DNA of 64,000 nucleotides, from assembly GCF_018320785.1 (NCBI RefSeq), contig NC_054872.1, positions 40,474,551 to 40,538,550 on the forward strand, written 5' to 3'. Positions 35,160 through 47,171 of this stretch are shown here, one piece after another (position 1 is the stretch's first letter; each line of letters begins with the position of its first letter). The position numbers and the translations under genes are program-made. The notes beneath the pieces are model-generated. The model was not told the origin of the DNA. It ran no database searches and saw only the letters and a program-made list of their open reading frames with translations. This DNA is from Cheilinus undulatus (taxonomy: Eukaryota > Chordata > Actinopteri > Labriformes > Labridae).

Positions 35160-35905
35160 CCTGAGACTGAGACCAAGCTTTCTGACAGTGGGCAGCACAT
35201 TTTGCACCAGAATGCCTTAATACTTTAAGATTTCGTTGTACCCTGCACAGATTCAAGCAGATGGCAGATGCAGAAAAGCAGCCCCAGAACATCATGTGCT
35301 AATGTATTAAAATATCAAGAAATAACCTTGTTGGTCATATTTTGTTCCATATTTGGTACAAACTTTAACCCCTTAACGCCTGTTGTCGCATATTTGATAC
35401 ATACTTTTATGATGCCTCTATCTAATCAATATGCTCAATAAATTACTCAAAAAAAAACAAAACTTCTGAATACTCAAGAATGGCTTTGAACAAAACATGG
35501 ACTCCTCTGAAGTGGCTTTCTGTGAGCCCTGATATAAATCCTATTGAACATCTGTGGAAGAAGCTGAAACATGCAGCCTTAAATCTGTGACAGCTGGAGC
35601 AGTTTGACTCACAAGGAGTGGACCAAAATACCTGTGGACAGTCGTTTGATTGCAGTGATTGCCTCAAAAGGTTGAGCCGCAAAATATTAAGGGTACCATC
35701 ATTTTTGTCCAGGACAGTTTCCTTATTTTTTTTTCTTTTTTTCCTTTTTAACAATTCTGTTGAACCACAATTCAAAAGCAATGTCTGATTTTCATGACTT
35801 GATTTTCAGTTACTTTCTATTGATCATTACTATTTTCAGTTTCAAGGTATTTCAGTGACCATTGTGGGTTTTTCTGAGGGGTACCAACAATTTTGTCCAC
35901 GTGTG
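35160..35905 (+). mobile_element. Remnant of a second Tc1-like family
   Basis: A plus-strand piece near 35520-35580 reads SPDINPIEHLWKKLKHAA, the catalytic-Glu region of a Tc1 transposase. Downstream, AGGGTACCATCATTTTTGTC and GAGGGGTACCAACAATTTTG resemble this family's terminal sequence. Heavily decayed; borders approximate. Confidence 0.6.
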
Positions 35906-35909
35906 TGTA

Positions 35910-37095
35910 ACAGACCCCACGCATGGGGCATGCATGCGGATTTGAGATCCTGTAAAACAGGAGACAGTCCTTTTGCTGCAAGCGCTCTGCTGCCATCTAG
36001 TGGTGGGTGTGGCACACAACATTTTAGCCTCTAAAGTTACAGAGAACCAAATTGGAGGTCTGTATCAGTTTACAATATTGTAACAATTTTAAAATAATTA
36101 AAATAAAAGACAGAAACATTTTAAAAACCAAAGGTTGTGACCACATATTTTATGGGTGTCACATGTGTATTAAAATTTATTAAAGTCCATGAGTTAAAAA
36201 AAGAATACATGCCAAAATCTGTGACACAAGTTTTCTGTGATTTACAGGACAAAATGGTGAATCAAGTCCATCCCTGCACGTGGAAAAAAATCTTAAACAT
36301 GTGCAAGAGGGATACAGGAAGTGTCATGTATTCTGCCGCAGAGCAACGGGTCTTTACACCTCTGCAGTGCCAGTGTGAAATGCATGGGCTTAAAATTCAC
36401 CCTTGAGTGCTTTCGATTTAACTAAAAATCGAAAATATAAGAATGTATGAAGTTATCTATTTTCCAATGTGGGAGTGGGGGACTTGGAAAATATGCATCA
36501 TTATCTCTCAGTGTTTAGCTGAATAAGCAGGCCTCTAAGTCTGTCTCTGTGAGGGTAACAGTGTGTCAGAGAGTGACAGTAAGTCCTGGTCTGCTTCTTT
36601 ATTAGTAATCAATGCTGAAAAGTTTAAGATGAGGTAAAACTGAAATCACAATAACAGAAAGAAAATAGTCAGGCAACTTCTTTTGATACCAAGGACTCCA
36701 AAACAAACATTTCGACAGACTACACAAAAGTTATATTTTATTTTTCACTAAAGAACACGTACAAAAATCTCTCCCATTTTGTAGTCTTCCTTTGCACTGT
36801 TGTCTTTATTGGGCAAAGTTAAGCATACTGAAATATAATAGTTACATCTTTTATTATTACTATTCTAAGGACCACATCCTGTGAAGGTGCTATTCATACA
36901 AGACTCTGATTTTCCAAAGTATTTTTTCAAACTGACAAAGAAGAATATGAATCTCACTAAATAAAATAATAATCATCATTTGCAGAGGGTAGGTAGTGTT
37001 TTCATGACATAAGTGATGAAGCAGAGGTAGATGAGAGTCTTATTTTGCACGTGTTACTGTTGAATAACTTTTTTTTAAAGATTTCAGAGGAAGTG
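35910..37095. other. Intergenic, psmc4 to Ig-domain gene; no gene seen
   Basis: AT-rich sequence upstream of the Ig-domain gene with no supported exon. It ends at a (GGT)n run just before the TATA-like box. Confidence 0.35.
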
Positions 37096-37100
37096 GGGTT

Positions 37101-37129
37101 TGTGGTGGTGGTGGTGGTGGTGGGTGGTA
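37101..37129 (+). repeat. (GGT)n microsatellite
   Basis: About nine GGT/GTG units immediately before the TATA-like sequence of the Ig-domain gene. Confidence 0.85.
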
Positions 37130-37135
37130 TATATT
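37128..37135 (+). promoter_or_regulatory. TATA-like box of the Ig-domain gene
   Basis: TATATATT lies 69 to 62 bases before the ATG of the two-Ig-domain gene and directly after a (GGT)n run. At the usual 25-30 base spacing transcription would start near 37160, leaving a leader of about 35-40 bases. Confidence 0.4.
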
Positions 37136-37196
37136 CTTGTACTTGACTTAACTGCACTCAGAGCAGGTGGTGCATGGTGTTTTAAAAGTGTGCGAG

Positions 37197-40100
37197 ATGT
37201 ATCGCAGCTTCAAACCGACAAGATGGGTGCAGACAGCACAGGTGTTTCTCTGCCTGATGGTCACAGGTAAGACATTTTAAATTTGGATATTAGAATGAAT
37301 GTACAGTGCTTAACAAATTTATTAGATGGCCTGTCATATTTGTCTTGAAGACCATCTGGCATCATGAAGTGCTTCAATGCAGACTCTTTCGTTTTCAGTG
37401 AGCTCTCCACGTTTTTACCATTTTGAACAGGAATGAGGGATTTCAAACTGAATTCACCCAAATTTGAGCCGCTCACTGGGCTTCTCTGAGAAGTCAGAAA
37501 TTAATCAAGCATAACATTCAACCACTAAAACTCATAATTCGGCATATTAATCAAGAATGTGCTTTACTATTTTTTCAGTTTTCTTGTAAATCAGTCAATT
37601 TGAAAATTCATGTATAACAATAATAATTATATTTTAGCATTAAAAATATCATTTGGGTTAAAGAGCTTCTACATATTGGTGTATTAACCATTGCAGAAAA
37701 ATAAAAAATGATTTGTTATTTACCAATGCTGTTAATTTAGGGCAGCTGTGGCATAAACCTTACTTTGGTTAGGGTTAGGGTGGTCTAATAAATTTGTTAA
37801 GTACTGTATGTATATTCTTTCAAGGCACATTAAGCTTATATTTCATTTGACAGTAAGTTTTGCAGCTTCCCCTCGCATGGTTTTTATCAAATCTACTTTT
37901 AAGAACAGACTTTTGATCTTATTTCTGAAAGTGATGGAGTTTCATACAGGTGTTACACATGTTCCATGGACATTAGTGTGTTTGAACACACTCATGGTGT
38001 ATTTTCTTATTATTTCATAACAAACAGCTTCAGGCAACAAGTTTTGCAGATGAATCTGATCTTAAGCTGAGAAACAAATTCTCCATTTGGTCCATGATAA
38101 AACCAAGGAGAGCGAGACCTTAAGATCATCCCATAGTGGTCAATCTTTGAATATTAACCAGTTGTTTATCATGTTTGGGGCACTTCTGGCTGAACAGACG
38201 CTTCAGTTCTCCGGGTGTCATAGTTATTCTGACAACTCAAAAATGTTCATAGAAATTTAGATCATCATTATTTGTAGCATCTTTGAAACTCTTGTAGTCC
38301 ACAGCACTGGAGGTCAGTGCACCATCTATTGTTTGGTTGTAATGTGGTACTGAATGTTCTTATGCAACATTCTTTGGGACAGCTGTCAGAAACCGGTGAA
38401 TTTTGCAGATATTTTGTACCAACTTACATCATAATCCTGTTTTTTCAAAATCCACATGATTCAGTGATAAAAACTCAAATGCAAAACATCAATATTTTCA
38501 ACAGTTTTAATTCTTTATCTGTAAACAGCTTTCTTTGTAATGATTCTTTTCTTTTTTTACAAAATTAAATGATTGTTACTCTACTACGCTAACCTGTTGA
38601 AATGAAAGGAACCTGTCTTGTGATGACCTTTGATGGTAAATTCTCAGCTCATCAAAACATGTGTTCTCAGAAGAGAGAGCTCAACAACTAATGCTGAAAT
38701 CCAGTATATAAGACACAGATCCTCGTGGCTAAAACTCCACTGAAGCTAAAGAAAACCCCCAGTCCAAAACAGTCTAATTTCACTTCTTCTCTGGGCTTCT
38801 TTAAAATCATTTTTTTGATACTGGGAATTCTCAGTTCATTATTTAAGTTTCTTTGGAAACTACAACCAATCAGGAAGCAGAATCGTATTATATTGGCTGA
38901 AAAGGTACACAGCTCTGTCTGAAATGCAATTTATGAATCTTTCTTTAAACTTTAGATGATATACAGAGATTTGACTTGAGATGAGCAAGCCCTACTGAGT
39001 TCAATCTCCCAGCTTGACCCCTATATTGTGGAACTCCAGCCCCCCCCCCCCATACATAAAGCACTGTGGCCTTTCTATGCATTTCCAGGTTGAACAGGGA
39101 CCAGGCATGCTGCTCAACACACAAACCTCAGTGGGTAACTTCTTGTTTTGAACTGAGGACTGTTCATTAAAAATGGCACTCCTGAAAGTGTATGTACAAA
39201 CCAAAACATGGTTTCAAAAAGGAATTTTACACATTTTACACAAAAAGAGAGAAAAGCTGTTAAAAGTGCCCTTCCTGGTTAATGCTTACCCAGGATGCTT
39301 TGTTAGATGCACACAGTATTTTAAAGATAATTTTTGGACTTTGTGCTTTTATTCCTCAAGGATAGCTGAGGAAGGACAGGAAATACTAGGAGAGAGAATA
39401 GGGGAAGACACGGAACAGCGCAAAAACAAGGAATTAAACCCGCAACCAGTGCGGGGTCTGCTCTACCAATTGAGCTAGACTGGCATCCAGGAAAGCCACT
39501 TTTAACAGCTTTTCTCCCTCATCCTGTATTGACACCGCCCACAAATAAAGGAATGCTCATTTCATCGACTGAAGGAAATACTTGCCTTGCAGTTTTCTGG
39601 TTCACATCCTGGTTGGACAGATCTTTTCTATGTTGAGTTTGCAAGTGTGGGGTCTTTCTGGCTGCTAAGGCTTACTCCCAAAGTCCAAAGTCATGGTTTG
39701 GTTAAATGGTGACCAGACCAGGATGTACCTTCTCCAAGTGGCAGCTGGGACTGTGGATTGGCTTCAGTCACATGTGATCCCAAACGGGGCAAACCCAGTG
39801 GCTGAGTATCTCTGTTGAAGACAAAGTGATGGTAACTTTAAACAGGAAATAACAACGGTTAACCAACGTCATTGTTTTATTTCTGGCTGTTTTTCAGGTA
39901 GTTTGTCCCTGGTCTCAGTCCACCAGCCTCCTGTGATTCCCTCTGCTCTGGGTCGTGATGTTGCACTGCAGTGTCAGCTCATTCTATCCACCAATGAGAA
40001 CTTGACGGCCAGCCCAATTCTGTATTGGTACCACGTGAAAGGAGGCACTACCGATGCCAGTCTTTGGCCCCAATCTGAGAAATACCAGGGCCGTGTAGAA

Positions 40101-42422
40101 CTAATGGACAATAACACAAACTCCTTCAACAAGTCCATTCTGCTCAAGAACGTCCAGTGGGCTGACAGCGGGAAGTACCTGTGCAAAATGTCTTTAGTCA
40201 AAGAAAACCAAAGGTTCAGAAAGCAGGGAGAACAAACTTTACTGATGGTTCATGGTAAATAAAATGTTTCATATACTTTGTTTCCAATGCTTTGCTGTAA
40301 AGACTGAAAAATACACCAGCACATTCTTCATCTGCAAGATGTATCATGTCGTATTGTGTTGTTTCATATTGTGACTTCCCCTGCAATTCCCTAGCCTAGA
40401 TGAAATAAGCAGTTAAAGGCATCCATAAATTAATTGTTAAACATACATAATAGTAGAAATAGAAAAAAACTATTATTATTTTGCAGTTTGTTTCTGTATG
40501 TAGATAAATCAACAGTCTTCATGGTAGCCTTTTTCAAAAATGAGAAATATTCCCCTCTGGACCTAACTTGTGTTTCTACATGTCTTTGTTTGTGACTATT
40601 TTCAGACACCATGATCTTTAAACCCACCGTTCACAATGACTCCCTGCTCTCCTGTGAAGTAAACATGACCTGGGATCCTGCGCTGCTTCTGTCCATTTCT
40701 TACAATGGAGTCAAACTCCAAAGCAAGGACTCCACTCCAAAAGGTGCAGCTTCAGATCTGCCGTACGTCATGCTGTCTGAGAGGGTATCTGTGAGGGACA
40801 GAGGAAACTACGAGTGTCAGCTACACCTGAACTCAGACCTGATAACAAAAAGCAGCTTCCAGTACAATCAACCTGGTAAATATCTCCATCCTGATCTGCT
40901 CGTGTTTCTCACGACATATTTCCTGCTGTGCACTTCAAACAGGATAAAAGGGTATTGTTTATTTTGCCAAGCATTCTGCTCTCTTTGTTATGTTAAATCC
41001 TATAATTGTGTAAATGCACCAGCACTGTAGATCACAGATGAAAACTGTCACCTAAAATAATCTGTCTTTGACTTGCATAGCTTTCAGATAAATTTGGATT
41101 TATTTTCATGAACCCAGATGCAACTCTCTTCCCACATAGATCTGCAGTAAATTAGGAAGGAAATATTTTAATGGCTAGCATGAAGATTTTCATGTTCACC
41201 ATTTGGACAAAAGTATTTGGCCACATCTGTTATTACTGGATTGATTAAGGGGTTTTTAACTGAACACAGGTGTATAAAATCAAACACCTAGCCATGCAGT
41301 CTCCATTTGAAAACATTCGTGATACAAAATGGTTCATTCTGAAGAGCTCAGTGACTCCAAGTGCAGTACTGTGATGGATGGCACCTTTACCATAACATGG
41401 TTCGTGACATTATATTCCAAGGTCAACTGTAAGTGACACTATTAGAAAGTGGAAGCATTTAGGAACAACAGCAACTCAGCCATGAAGTGGAAGACCATGT
41501 AAAACCACAGAGTGGGGTAAACGACTGCTAAAAGTTACCAACACTCTGTTGATTCAATAGCTGAAGAGTTTTAAACTTCCACTGGCATTTATGTAAGCTC
41601 AAAAACTGTGCCTCGAAGTTTCATGGTGTGGGTCTCCATGTCCAAGCAGCTGCATGCAAACCTCACATCCCCAAGTCCAATCTGGGTTTGGCAGATGGCT
41701 GGGAATGTTACCTGCCCTGCTGCATTGTGCCAACTGTGAAGTTTGGTGGACAGATAAAGGTATGGGGCTGTTTTTCAGGGTCTGGGCTAGACCCTTTATC
41801 TCCAGTGAAGGGACATCTTAATGCTTCAGCATACCAGGACATTCTGGACAATACCATGCTTCCAACTTTGTGGCAACAGTTTGGGGAAGGCTCTTTTCTG
41901 TTCCAACATGACTAGGCCCCGGTGCCCAGTCATGTTGGAACTCGATATATAAACGCTCTGTTGTAAAAGTTCAGGTTTTTTGGCCAAACATGTCCTATAG
42001 ACACCCGTACACTCTGCTTCATCTTCTTTCTAATAAAGTCTCAAATCATCTATTTTTTCCACTCAGGGACTGAAGAAATGCTGGATTCTGTTAAAAATGT
42101 TTCAGATCTAACTCCAGCTCTGGTGGTCACTGGTGAGTCTCTCCTACAGGTTGCAAGCACAAATGTATTTTATTCTCTGTGAAAAGACTAATTAACAACA
42201 AAAATGAAAGACATTTGACATGTATCAGGCAGTATTTTGGCTTCATATCTGGTCAGTTTTGAGTGATTAGATTTTAGGGCTGCATGTGAGTGAAGTTGTT
42301 CTCTAGTTTCAGAAGCAGCTGAAGAGGCGTTTCCAGAGCCATGGCTCCTGTATGGATTTCTCCTCCTGGTGCCCATCACCTTCCTAATCGGAATCATCCT
42401 CATCCAGATGAGCCGATGCTGA
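37197..42422 (+). CDS. Two-Ig-domain type I membrane protein, five exons, 290 aa
   Basis: Exons 37197-37266, 39898-40254, 40606-40875, 42067-42132 and 42313-42422 join in frame (873 nt). All four introns are GT-AG and phase 1, as expected for Ig-superfamily genes. Exon 1 is a signal peptide (residues 1-23, core VFLCLMV). Exon 2 is a V-set domain with C49, W67 and DSGKYLC ending at C119, followed by a J-like G-E-Q-T-L-L-M-V strand. Exon 3 is a second Ig domain with C159 and C213, but no Trp at the usual spacing. Exon 4 is a short stalk. Exon 5 carries a membrane helix (about 265-285) and only five cytoplasmic residues. Six N-glycosylation sequons are visible. The layout suggests a cell-surface immune ligand or receptor of B7/butyrophilin or CD2-like type; the tail has no ITIM or ITAM and the helix has no charge for adaptor pairing. 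The exact family is undetermined. Confidence 0.85.
37304..37806 (-). mobile_element. 503-bp mariner MITE in intron 1 of the Ig-domain gene
   Basis: Flanked by TA on both sides, with 23-bp inverted ends CAGTGCTTAACAAATTTATT... and ...AATAAATTTGTTAAGTACTG. The interior is the reverse complement of the 5' part of the mariner at 4714, including its leader and the first codons of the transposase, joined directly to the opposite end. It is therefore an internally deleted derivative of that family. Confidence 0.85.
39246..39521. mobile_element. Small MITE with a SINE inserted in it
   Basis: Outer ends GAGAGAAAAGCTGTTAAAAG and (reversed) GAGGGAGAAAAGCTGTTAAA are inverted repeats. The same unit without the insert is found at 53390-53492. 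The extra bases here are the tRNA-derived SINE at about 39303-39485. Confidence 0.65.
39303..39485 (-). repeat. tRNA-derived SINE (nested)
   Basis: On the minus strand GCCAGTCTAGCTCAATTGGT contains a Pol III A box, and GGTTGCGGGTTTAATTCC is a B box, in lysine-tRNA-like spacing. A body with TCCTAGTATTTCCTGTCCTT and an A-rich tail (GTCCAAAAATTATCTTTAAA) follows. It sits in intron 1 of the Ig-domain gene. Confidence 0.75.
41205..41935 (+). mobile_element. Dead Tc1-like transposon, family 1 copy, in intron 3 of the Ig-domain gene
   Basis: Begins near TTTGGACAAAAGTATTTGGC (compare TGGACAGAAGTATTTGGCCA at the end of the 53640-55042 copy), then GCAGTCTCCATTTGAAAACA and CTTCCACTGGCATTTATGTA. The frame around 41628-41915 keeps the glycine-rich [18 protein letters not shown] and [20 protein letters not shown] blocks and ends at FQHD. 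The C-terminal third is missing. Confidence 0.75.
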
Positions 42423-42736
42423 GTTTGACGACATCTGGCTGTAACAGAGAGATTATGTGACTGAGATTTATGATGGAGGTTTCACTTTCTGTCATCTACT
42501 GTGTGAACTTCCGTTTCTTCTCTACAGTTTTCAAAATCAGTCCAGTCTGCCCTCTTTCCTTGTTATAAAACAATAGAAGGCTTTTCTGATTTTTTATCTC
42601 CATCTACTGGTGACTGAGGGTCGCTTCATAAAGGGGAATTAACTGGAAGAGTCAGAGGCAGTTTGAAAGGTCAACTGCACACATTTCTCTTTTTTTCTTT
42701 TTGTTACTTAGATTTCAATTTTTCAAGGGCATCAAA

Positions 42737-42742
42737 ATTAAA
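42737..42742 (+). terminator. Possible polyadenylation signal (ATTAAA) of the Ig-domain gene
   Basis: ATTAAA about 315 bases past the stop codon of the Ig-domain gene; no AATAAA was seen between. Weak, position-based assignment. Confidence 0.25.
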
Positions 42743-43253
42743 ACATTTTAAAAAGATAAAGGGCTGCATGATGTCAAGAAAAATTGTATTGCAAAAATGA
42801 CCAACCTTCCAAGATTGTATCCAGGATGTGGCGAGTGATGGCGATGGCCCTCTTATAGCACGTAAACATGAGACGTCAGTCAGCTTGATCATAATAATTC
42901 TTTCTCGAGTTTCTGCTGAGGTCGTCAAAATCAGATTAGAACATATTAGCTAAAATCATGATAAAACACTTACAGCTCCATAAACAGGCATTTTGGTGAG
43001 AAAAAATGTGTAGATCAGCTGTATTCTCTCCAGGATTTTACCAATGAAACAATTGAAATTGATGCAGATTTTTGTGGCAGTGTATCATTGTCTTTCATGT
43101 CGGTTTTGGGAGGGCTTGGCTTTTCTTAGGGTGCTTAACACTAGAATCACAGACTCAGATCTGAGCACACTTGGGCCCAAAGTTTGGTTCTGTTTGGTCA
43201 GATTGAACGCAACCATCACCAGGCCTGAATGTGTTTGGAGAGGTGGTCTAGAG

Positions 43254-43539
43254 CAGTGTTTCCCAGCTGGTGGGTCAGAACCCAAAAGTGGGTCGCGAAG
43301 ACCTTTTCTGTGAGTCAGGGAAAAAAAAGGCACCAAATTGTCTATGAGACTCTATAAAATATGCATGTTTTGTCCTGTTTCATTGCTTTGTTACACCTTT
43401 TGTACTGTCTGAGGCCCGAGCTGTAATATTTTTCATTAAATACATCTGATTGACCCACACAAATCTCCAAAATTTGGGTCGCAGTTCTCCTTGAGGAGTT
43501 GATGGTGGGTCCAGTGATTCAACCAGTTGAGAACCACTG
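43254..43539. mobile_element. 286-bp hAT MITE with perfect 8-bp TSD
   Basis: Flanked by GTCTAGAG at 43246-43253 and 43540-43547. Ends CAGTGTTTCCCAGCTGG and (reversed) CAGTGGTTCTCAACTGG are inverted repeats. The interior GTGGGTCGCGAAGACC is typical of a common hAT MITE. An 8-bp duplication is the hAT hallmark. Confidence 0.85.
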
Positions 43540-43895
43540 GTCTAGAGTACGATTTAAGTGCTTTCTGGCACAGTATGCAAGAGATGTGAATGCAACCAAA
43601 ACCCAATATGAGACAGAGAGTTGCAGCAGCTCTATGGTGTCTTAATGATAGTATTTTTTTGTGTCAAATATGGCTGCAAAGGGATCTCTGTGGAGCAGTG
43701 AAGAGGTGAAATGTTTGATGGAAATTTGGGTGGATAAGAACACACAGAAACAGGAAGACATTGTACATTCAAACTTTGGGGATTTTTGCTGCCAGAAGGC
43801 AGAATTTCAGTCACATGGTTAGAGCAGGACAATCAAACTGTGCCATAACACGCATAAAAATCTGCAGCATCAGCAGTTTCACAAAGCGGGAGATA

Positions 43896-44225
43896 CAGGT
43901 ACATCTAAAAAAAATTAGAATATCATGAAAAACTTCAATATTTTTTGTCACTAATTTCAGAAAGGAAACCCATATGTATATTATATAGACTCATTCCACA
44001 CATGTAGAGTGAAATATTTCAAGCCTTTATTTCTTAAAATGATAATTATGGCTTACAGATAATGAAAAACCAAAATTCAGTGTCTCAGAAAATTAGAAAA
44101 TTGTGAATAAAGTTCAATATTGGAAAGTCATGGTGTCACACCCTAATCAGCTAATTAACTCCAAACACCTGCACCAGTTAAACCAGGTGACCAGCTCTTG
44201 AAAGAGTCTTGGTTGTGCCAGACTT
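43896..44225 (+). mobile_element. Tc1/mariner-like fragment (CAGGTACATCT end)
   Basis: After a TA, CAGGTACATCTAAAAAAAAT followed by TTAGAATATCATGAAAAACT is the left end of an abundant teleost element. The match continues to AACTCCAAACACCTGCAC. No transposase and no right end are seen. Confidence 0.5.
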
Positions 44226-44684
44226 CTTCCATTTGAGAATTATGGAGGCCGCTGTGGGAACCTTCAGTGCAGCAGTGCTTGTTTTTATAGCCTTCTCCAG
44301 ATCCGTGCCATGTAACAGTCCTGTCTCTGCACGCAGCTCCGTTGACCTCATGGCTTGGCTTTTGCTCTGATATGCCTTGTCAGCTGTGAGGCCTTCTATA
44401 GAGAGGTGTGTGCCTTTCCAAATTATGGGTTACCAACCTGGGGACTCTTATCAAAATACAGGAACATCTCTGACTCTGAATACTAATGTCAATATGATTT
44501 TTCATCTTTTTATTCTTAATAATTTGCGAAAGAATTTACAATTCTGTTTTCACTTTGTCATGATGGAGTACTGAGTGTAATTAATAAAAATAAGAATGAT
44601 TCAGGCTGCAACAAAACAAAACTGATAAAAGCTTGAATGCATGAGAGGAGCTCTAAACATCTTTTACAACAAGAAAAACTTTCA

Positions 44685-44940
44685 GAGCAGCTCTTCACAT
44701 TTCCTTTAATAAATAAATGCCCTATTCTGATAAAACTGCAGCATAGCTACACCCACCCTTCTCTTCACTGGCTGCCATGTTTACAGTCTTGCAGCATAAA
44801 CCATGCTGTAATTATTACCACCTTGTTCTCTTCAAATAATGCTGATTGGTTTAGTCGTTATCTGGCTGGGACCAAATGTTTCAGCTTGAAGTTTTCCAAG
44901 ATTGATCCGCCTGATGACAGAAGTGGAATCTAGCCAGTCC
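44685..44940 (+). mobile_element. Diverged copy E of the 9-bp-TSD element family
   Basis: ATTCTGATAAAACTGCAGCA and CTTCTCTTCACTGGCTGCC match copy B in reverse complement; further on, GCTGATTGGTTTAGTCGTTA parallels the GCTGATTGGTCC block of copy A. Ends are degraded. Confidence 0.35.
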
Positions 44941-45744
44941 ATTGGCTGCATGGTTATGAAAGCATTACTTGTGACTGAGACATTTCAAATATAAATCCAA
45001 CAAACTTTAATTTTTTGATAACCAGATGTATTTTGACAGTTTTTAAATTAAACCAGGTCATCCTTATTGCATTTAACTCCATCAGTGAATTCTAACCTCA
45101 CTAGTATTGATGCTCTGATTGAATTTAATCCACACATTTACAAAGATGAAAAGGGATGCTGCTGGAATTAGGGACAGAAAGGTCACCCACACATGCACAC
45201 ATAAACATACACACAAACGGTACATTTGCAAGGGTTGGGACGGGGATGCAATCAGCATAGTAATCCTCACTACTGGCATAATGAAATGGCCAAGAGATCA
45301 GTGAGCAGATTCACAGAGAGAGGACAGATTTTCCTCTGAGCTTAGTAGCAGGGCGATGCACCTGCATTCAGGATGCATGTAGATGTCAGGGTTTTCTATG
45401 ACTGAAAATTGAGTTAAAGGAAAAGGGTTGTAGAGATACCAGAATTTAAAAATTAGATACAATTTAAGTATAAATCAAATGACAGTCCTAAGCACTTCAA
45501 ATCTAGTTTAGTTGTTAGTTACCAAAAAAATGCAGGCACCTACTCCCACACACCTTGCACAAATCTGTAACAGTATACTGAAATGTTGCCAAAATATTTG
45601 AACAAATTAGACATTTCTTGTTCTCGCTCGCCCCTGAAGGATCTTGGTTAATAATATAACTCTCTCCTTTTTAAATTTCAATACATTTAGGTCAACAATG
45701 ATTAAAATAAATACTGTATCTTTTTAGAGCATGCAGAAATAGAG

Positions 45745-46025
45745 TAACCTTGCAAAGCAGATGGATACGCCCGTTCCCGTGTTTCTCACTGGCAAATCCA
45801 TCTCGCAAAGCTCCTGTCTGAACTGTTTGGGCCCAGTTAGAAAGTGACAGGACCAATCAGTGATGAGGGGCAGTATTTCAGGCTTGGTGGAGTCAAGCAA
45901 GCAGCAACAGGAGGCCGGTGCAGTTATGGTGGAAGAGCTTAGGGTGGATGCTGCTAAAGTGTAAGTTTTAGCAGAACTTGACGACATTTCTTCATTAAAA
46001 GAAGAACAAAGAACAGCAGTAAATT
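45745..46025 (-). mobile_element. Truncated copy C of the 9-bp-TSD element
   Basis: Begins TAACCTTGCAAAGCAGATGGAT, the same end as copy D, and follows it through CAAATCCATCTCGCAAAGCT and GTGACAGGACCAATCAGTGA. It stops matching near 46025, where a different repeat (ACTTTTACTTCCACTTGAGT) begins, so the far end is lost. Confidence 0.65.
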
Positions 46026-46029
46026 TTGA

Positions 46030-46990
46030 ATCAGTACTTTTACTTCCACTTGAGTAAGTTTTGATAATGATTAATCAGAGTAACTTTACTTTTTACTTCA
46101 GTTCCTCACTCTTGTACTTTTTCAACCTCTGTTATCTGCACAGCAGCACATAGTGAGAGAATTATTCCACATTACATCCATAAACACCTGCTGTACACGG
46201 CAGAAACTGGAGTGTTGGCACTCATTCTGAGTGAGCTGGTCTTCTGTGTTGGAATAATTTTACAGTGTTGTTCCACCAGTGTTAGTTCAAATCTGCAAAG
46301 AATCAGTTGATCTAAGCTCTGCCTGGTGCTAATTCAAATCTGGGAAATGTACGTGCAGTTTCCAATCATGCAGAGTGTAGATTTGTTAAGCTGTTGCCTG
46401 ATGTGCAGTGATCTCTGTTGGGGTTCTTCTGCTCATGTTTCTGGTGGGTTGTTGGGTTTTTTTATATATATGAGACACATTTGCACCATAAGTGAAGTTA
46501 TCCACTGAGTTAGAGTTCCTGACTGTGACTTTAGGTGTTCCTAAAGAATGCATGGTGCATATTTTTATCAGTATGCATTGTCTTGCTATGAGGCTGACTC
46601 TGCTTTTGTATTACCAGAGGAGAGTCACGTTGACACAGATTTCTAAGAGTGACTGCAGCTCTGTCAAATTGTAAATATTTAACACTTTCAAAAGTGTAGT
46701 TCAACTATATAGGGGGGACTGATACACTTTTAGAATGTTAACTTAAACTCTGTAAGTTTAACTAATACTGTCAATTTTGCAGTTCATTCAACTTTATCAT
46801 AAAAGTAACTTCTCTCTTGTTGTTCTTGCCGTAAAGGAAAAACATATTTTACTGTACTATAGCTACTCAGTGCCCCAAGTAAACTTTAAATCAAATACTT
46901 TTTACTTCTACTTTAGTAGATTTATAGACTAGTACTTTCACTTTTACTCTAGTGAATTTTAACCAGAGGAACTGCACTTTTAAAAGAGAA
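46030..46990. repeat. Degraded DNA-transposon sequence (ACTTTTACTT-type)
   Basis: The left part AGTACTTTTACTTCCACTTG and right part TACTTTTTACTTCTACTTTA / GTACTTTCACTTTTACTCTA bracket degenerate tandem units such as GTTAGTTCAAATCTG (near 46280 and 46330). This resembles a common teleost repeat; no coding content. Confidence 0.4.
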
Positions 46991-47171
46991 CAATTGTTGT
47001 GTATACCTCTGCAAATGAGCTAAAGATGTAAAGCAAATCATGTTCACTCAACTAAAATTGAATCCTTGTTTTGTTTTACTAGTTATGACTGCCAAGCCAC
47101 AGGCACAGCTAGTTATTTAAAAGTTAAAGTAAAATAAAAACATGCACTCGCACTTTTCCCTCTCTGTTTAG

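Noticed and set aside
35443..35781. 112-codon minus-strand frame
   Set aside because: It is antisense to a plus-strand Tc1 transposase remnant (SPDINPIEHLW).
39420..39486. Functional tRNA-Lys gene
   Set aside because: The A and B boxes are tRNA-like, but the anticodon arm is degraded and the sequence continues into a SINE body and A-rich tail.
41628..41915. 95-codon frame as an extra exon of the Ig-domain gene
   Set aside because: It matches Tc1 transposase ([16 protein letters not shown] blocks) within intron 3, and the Ig exons splice in phase without it.
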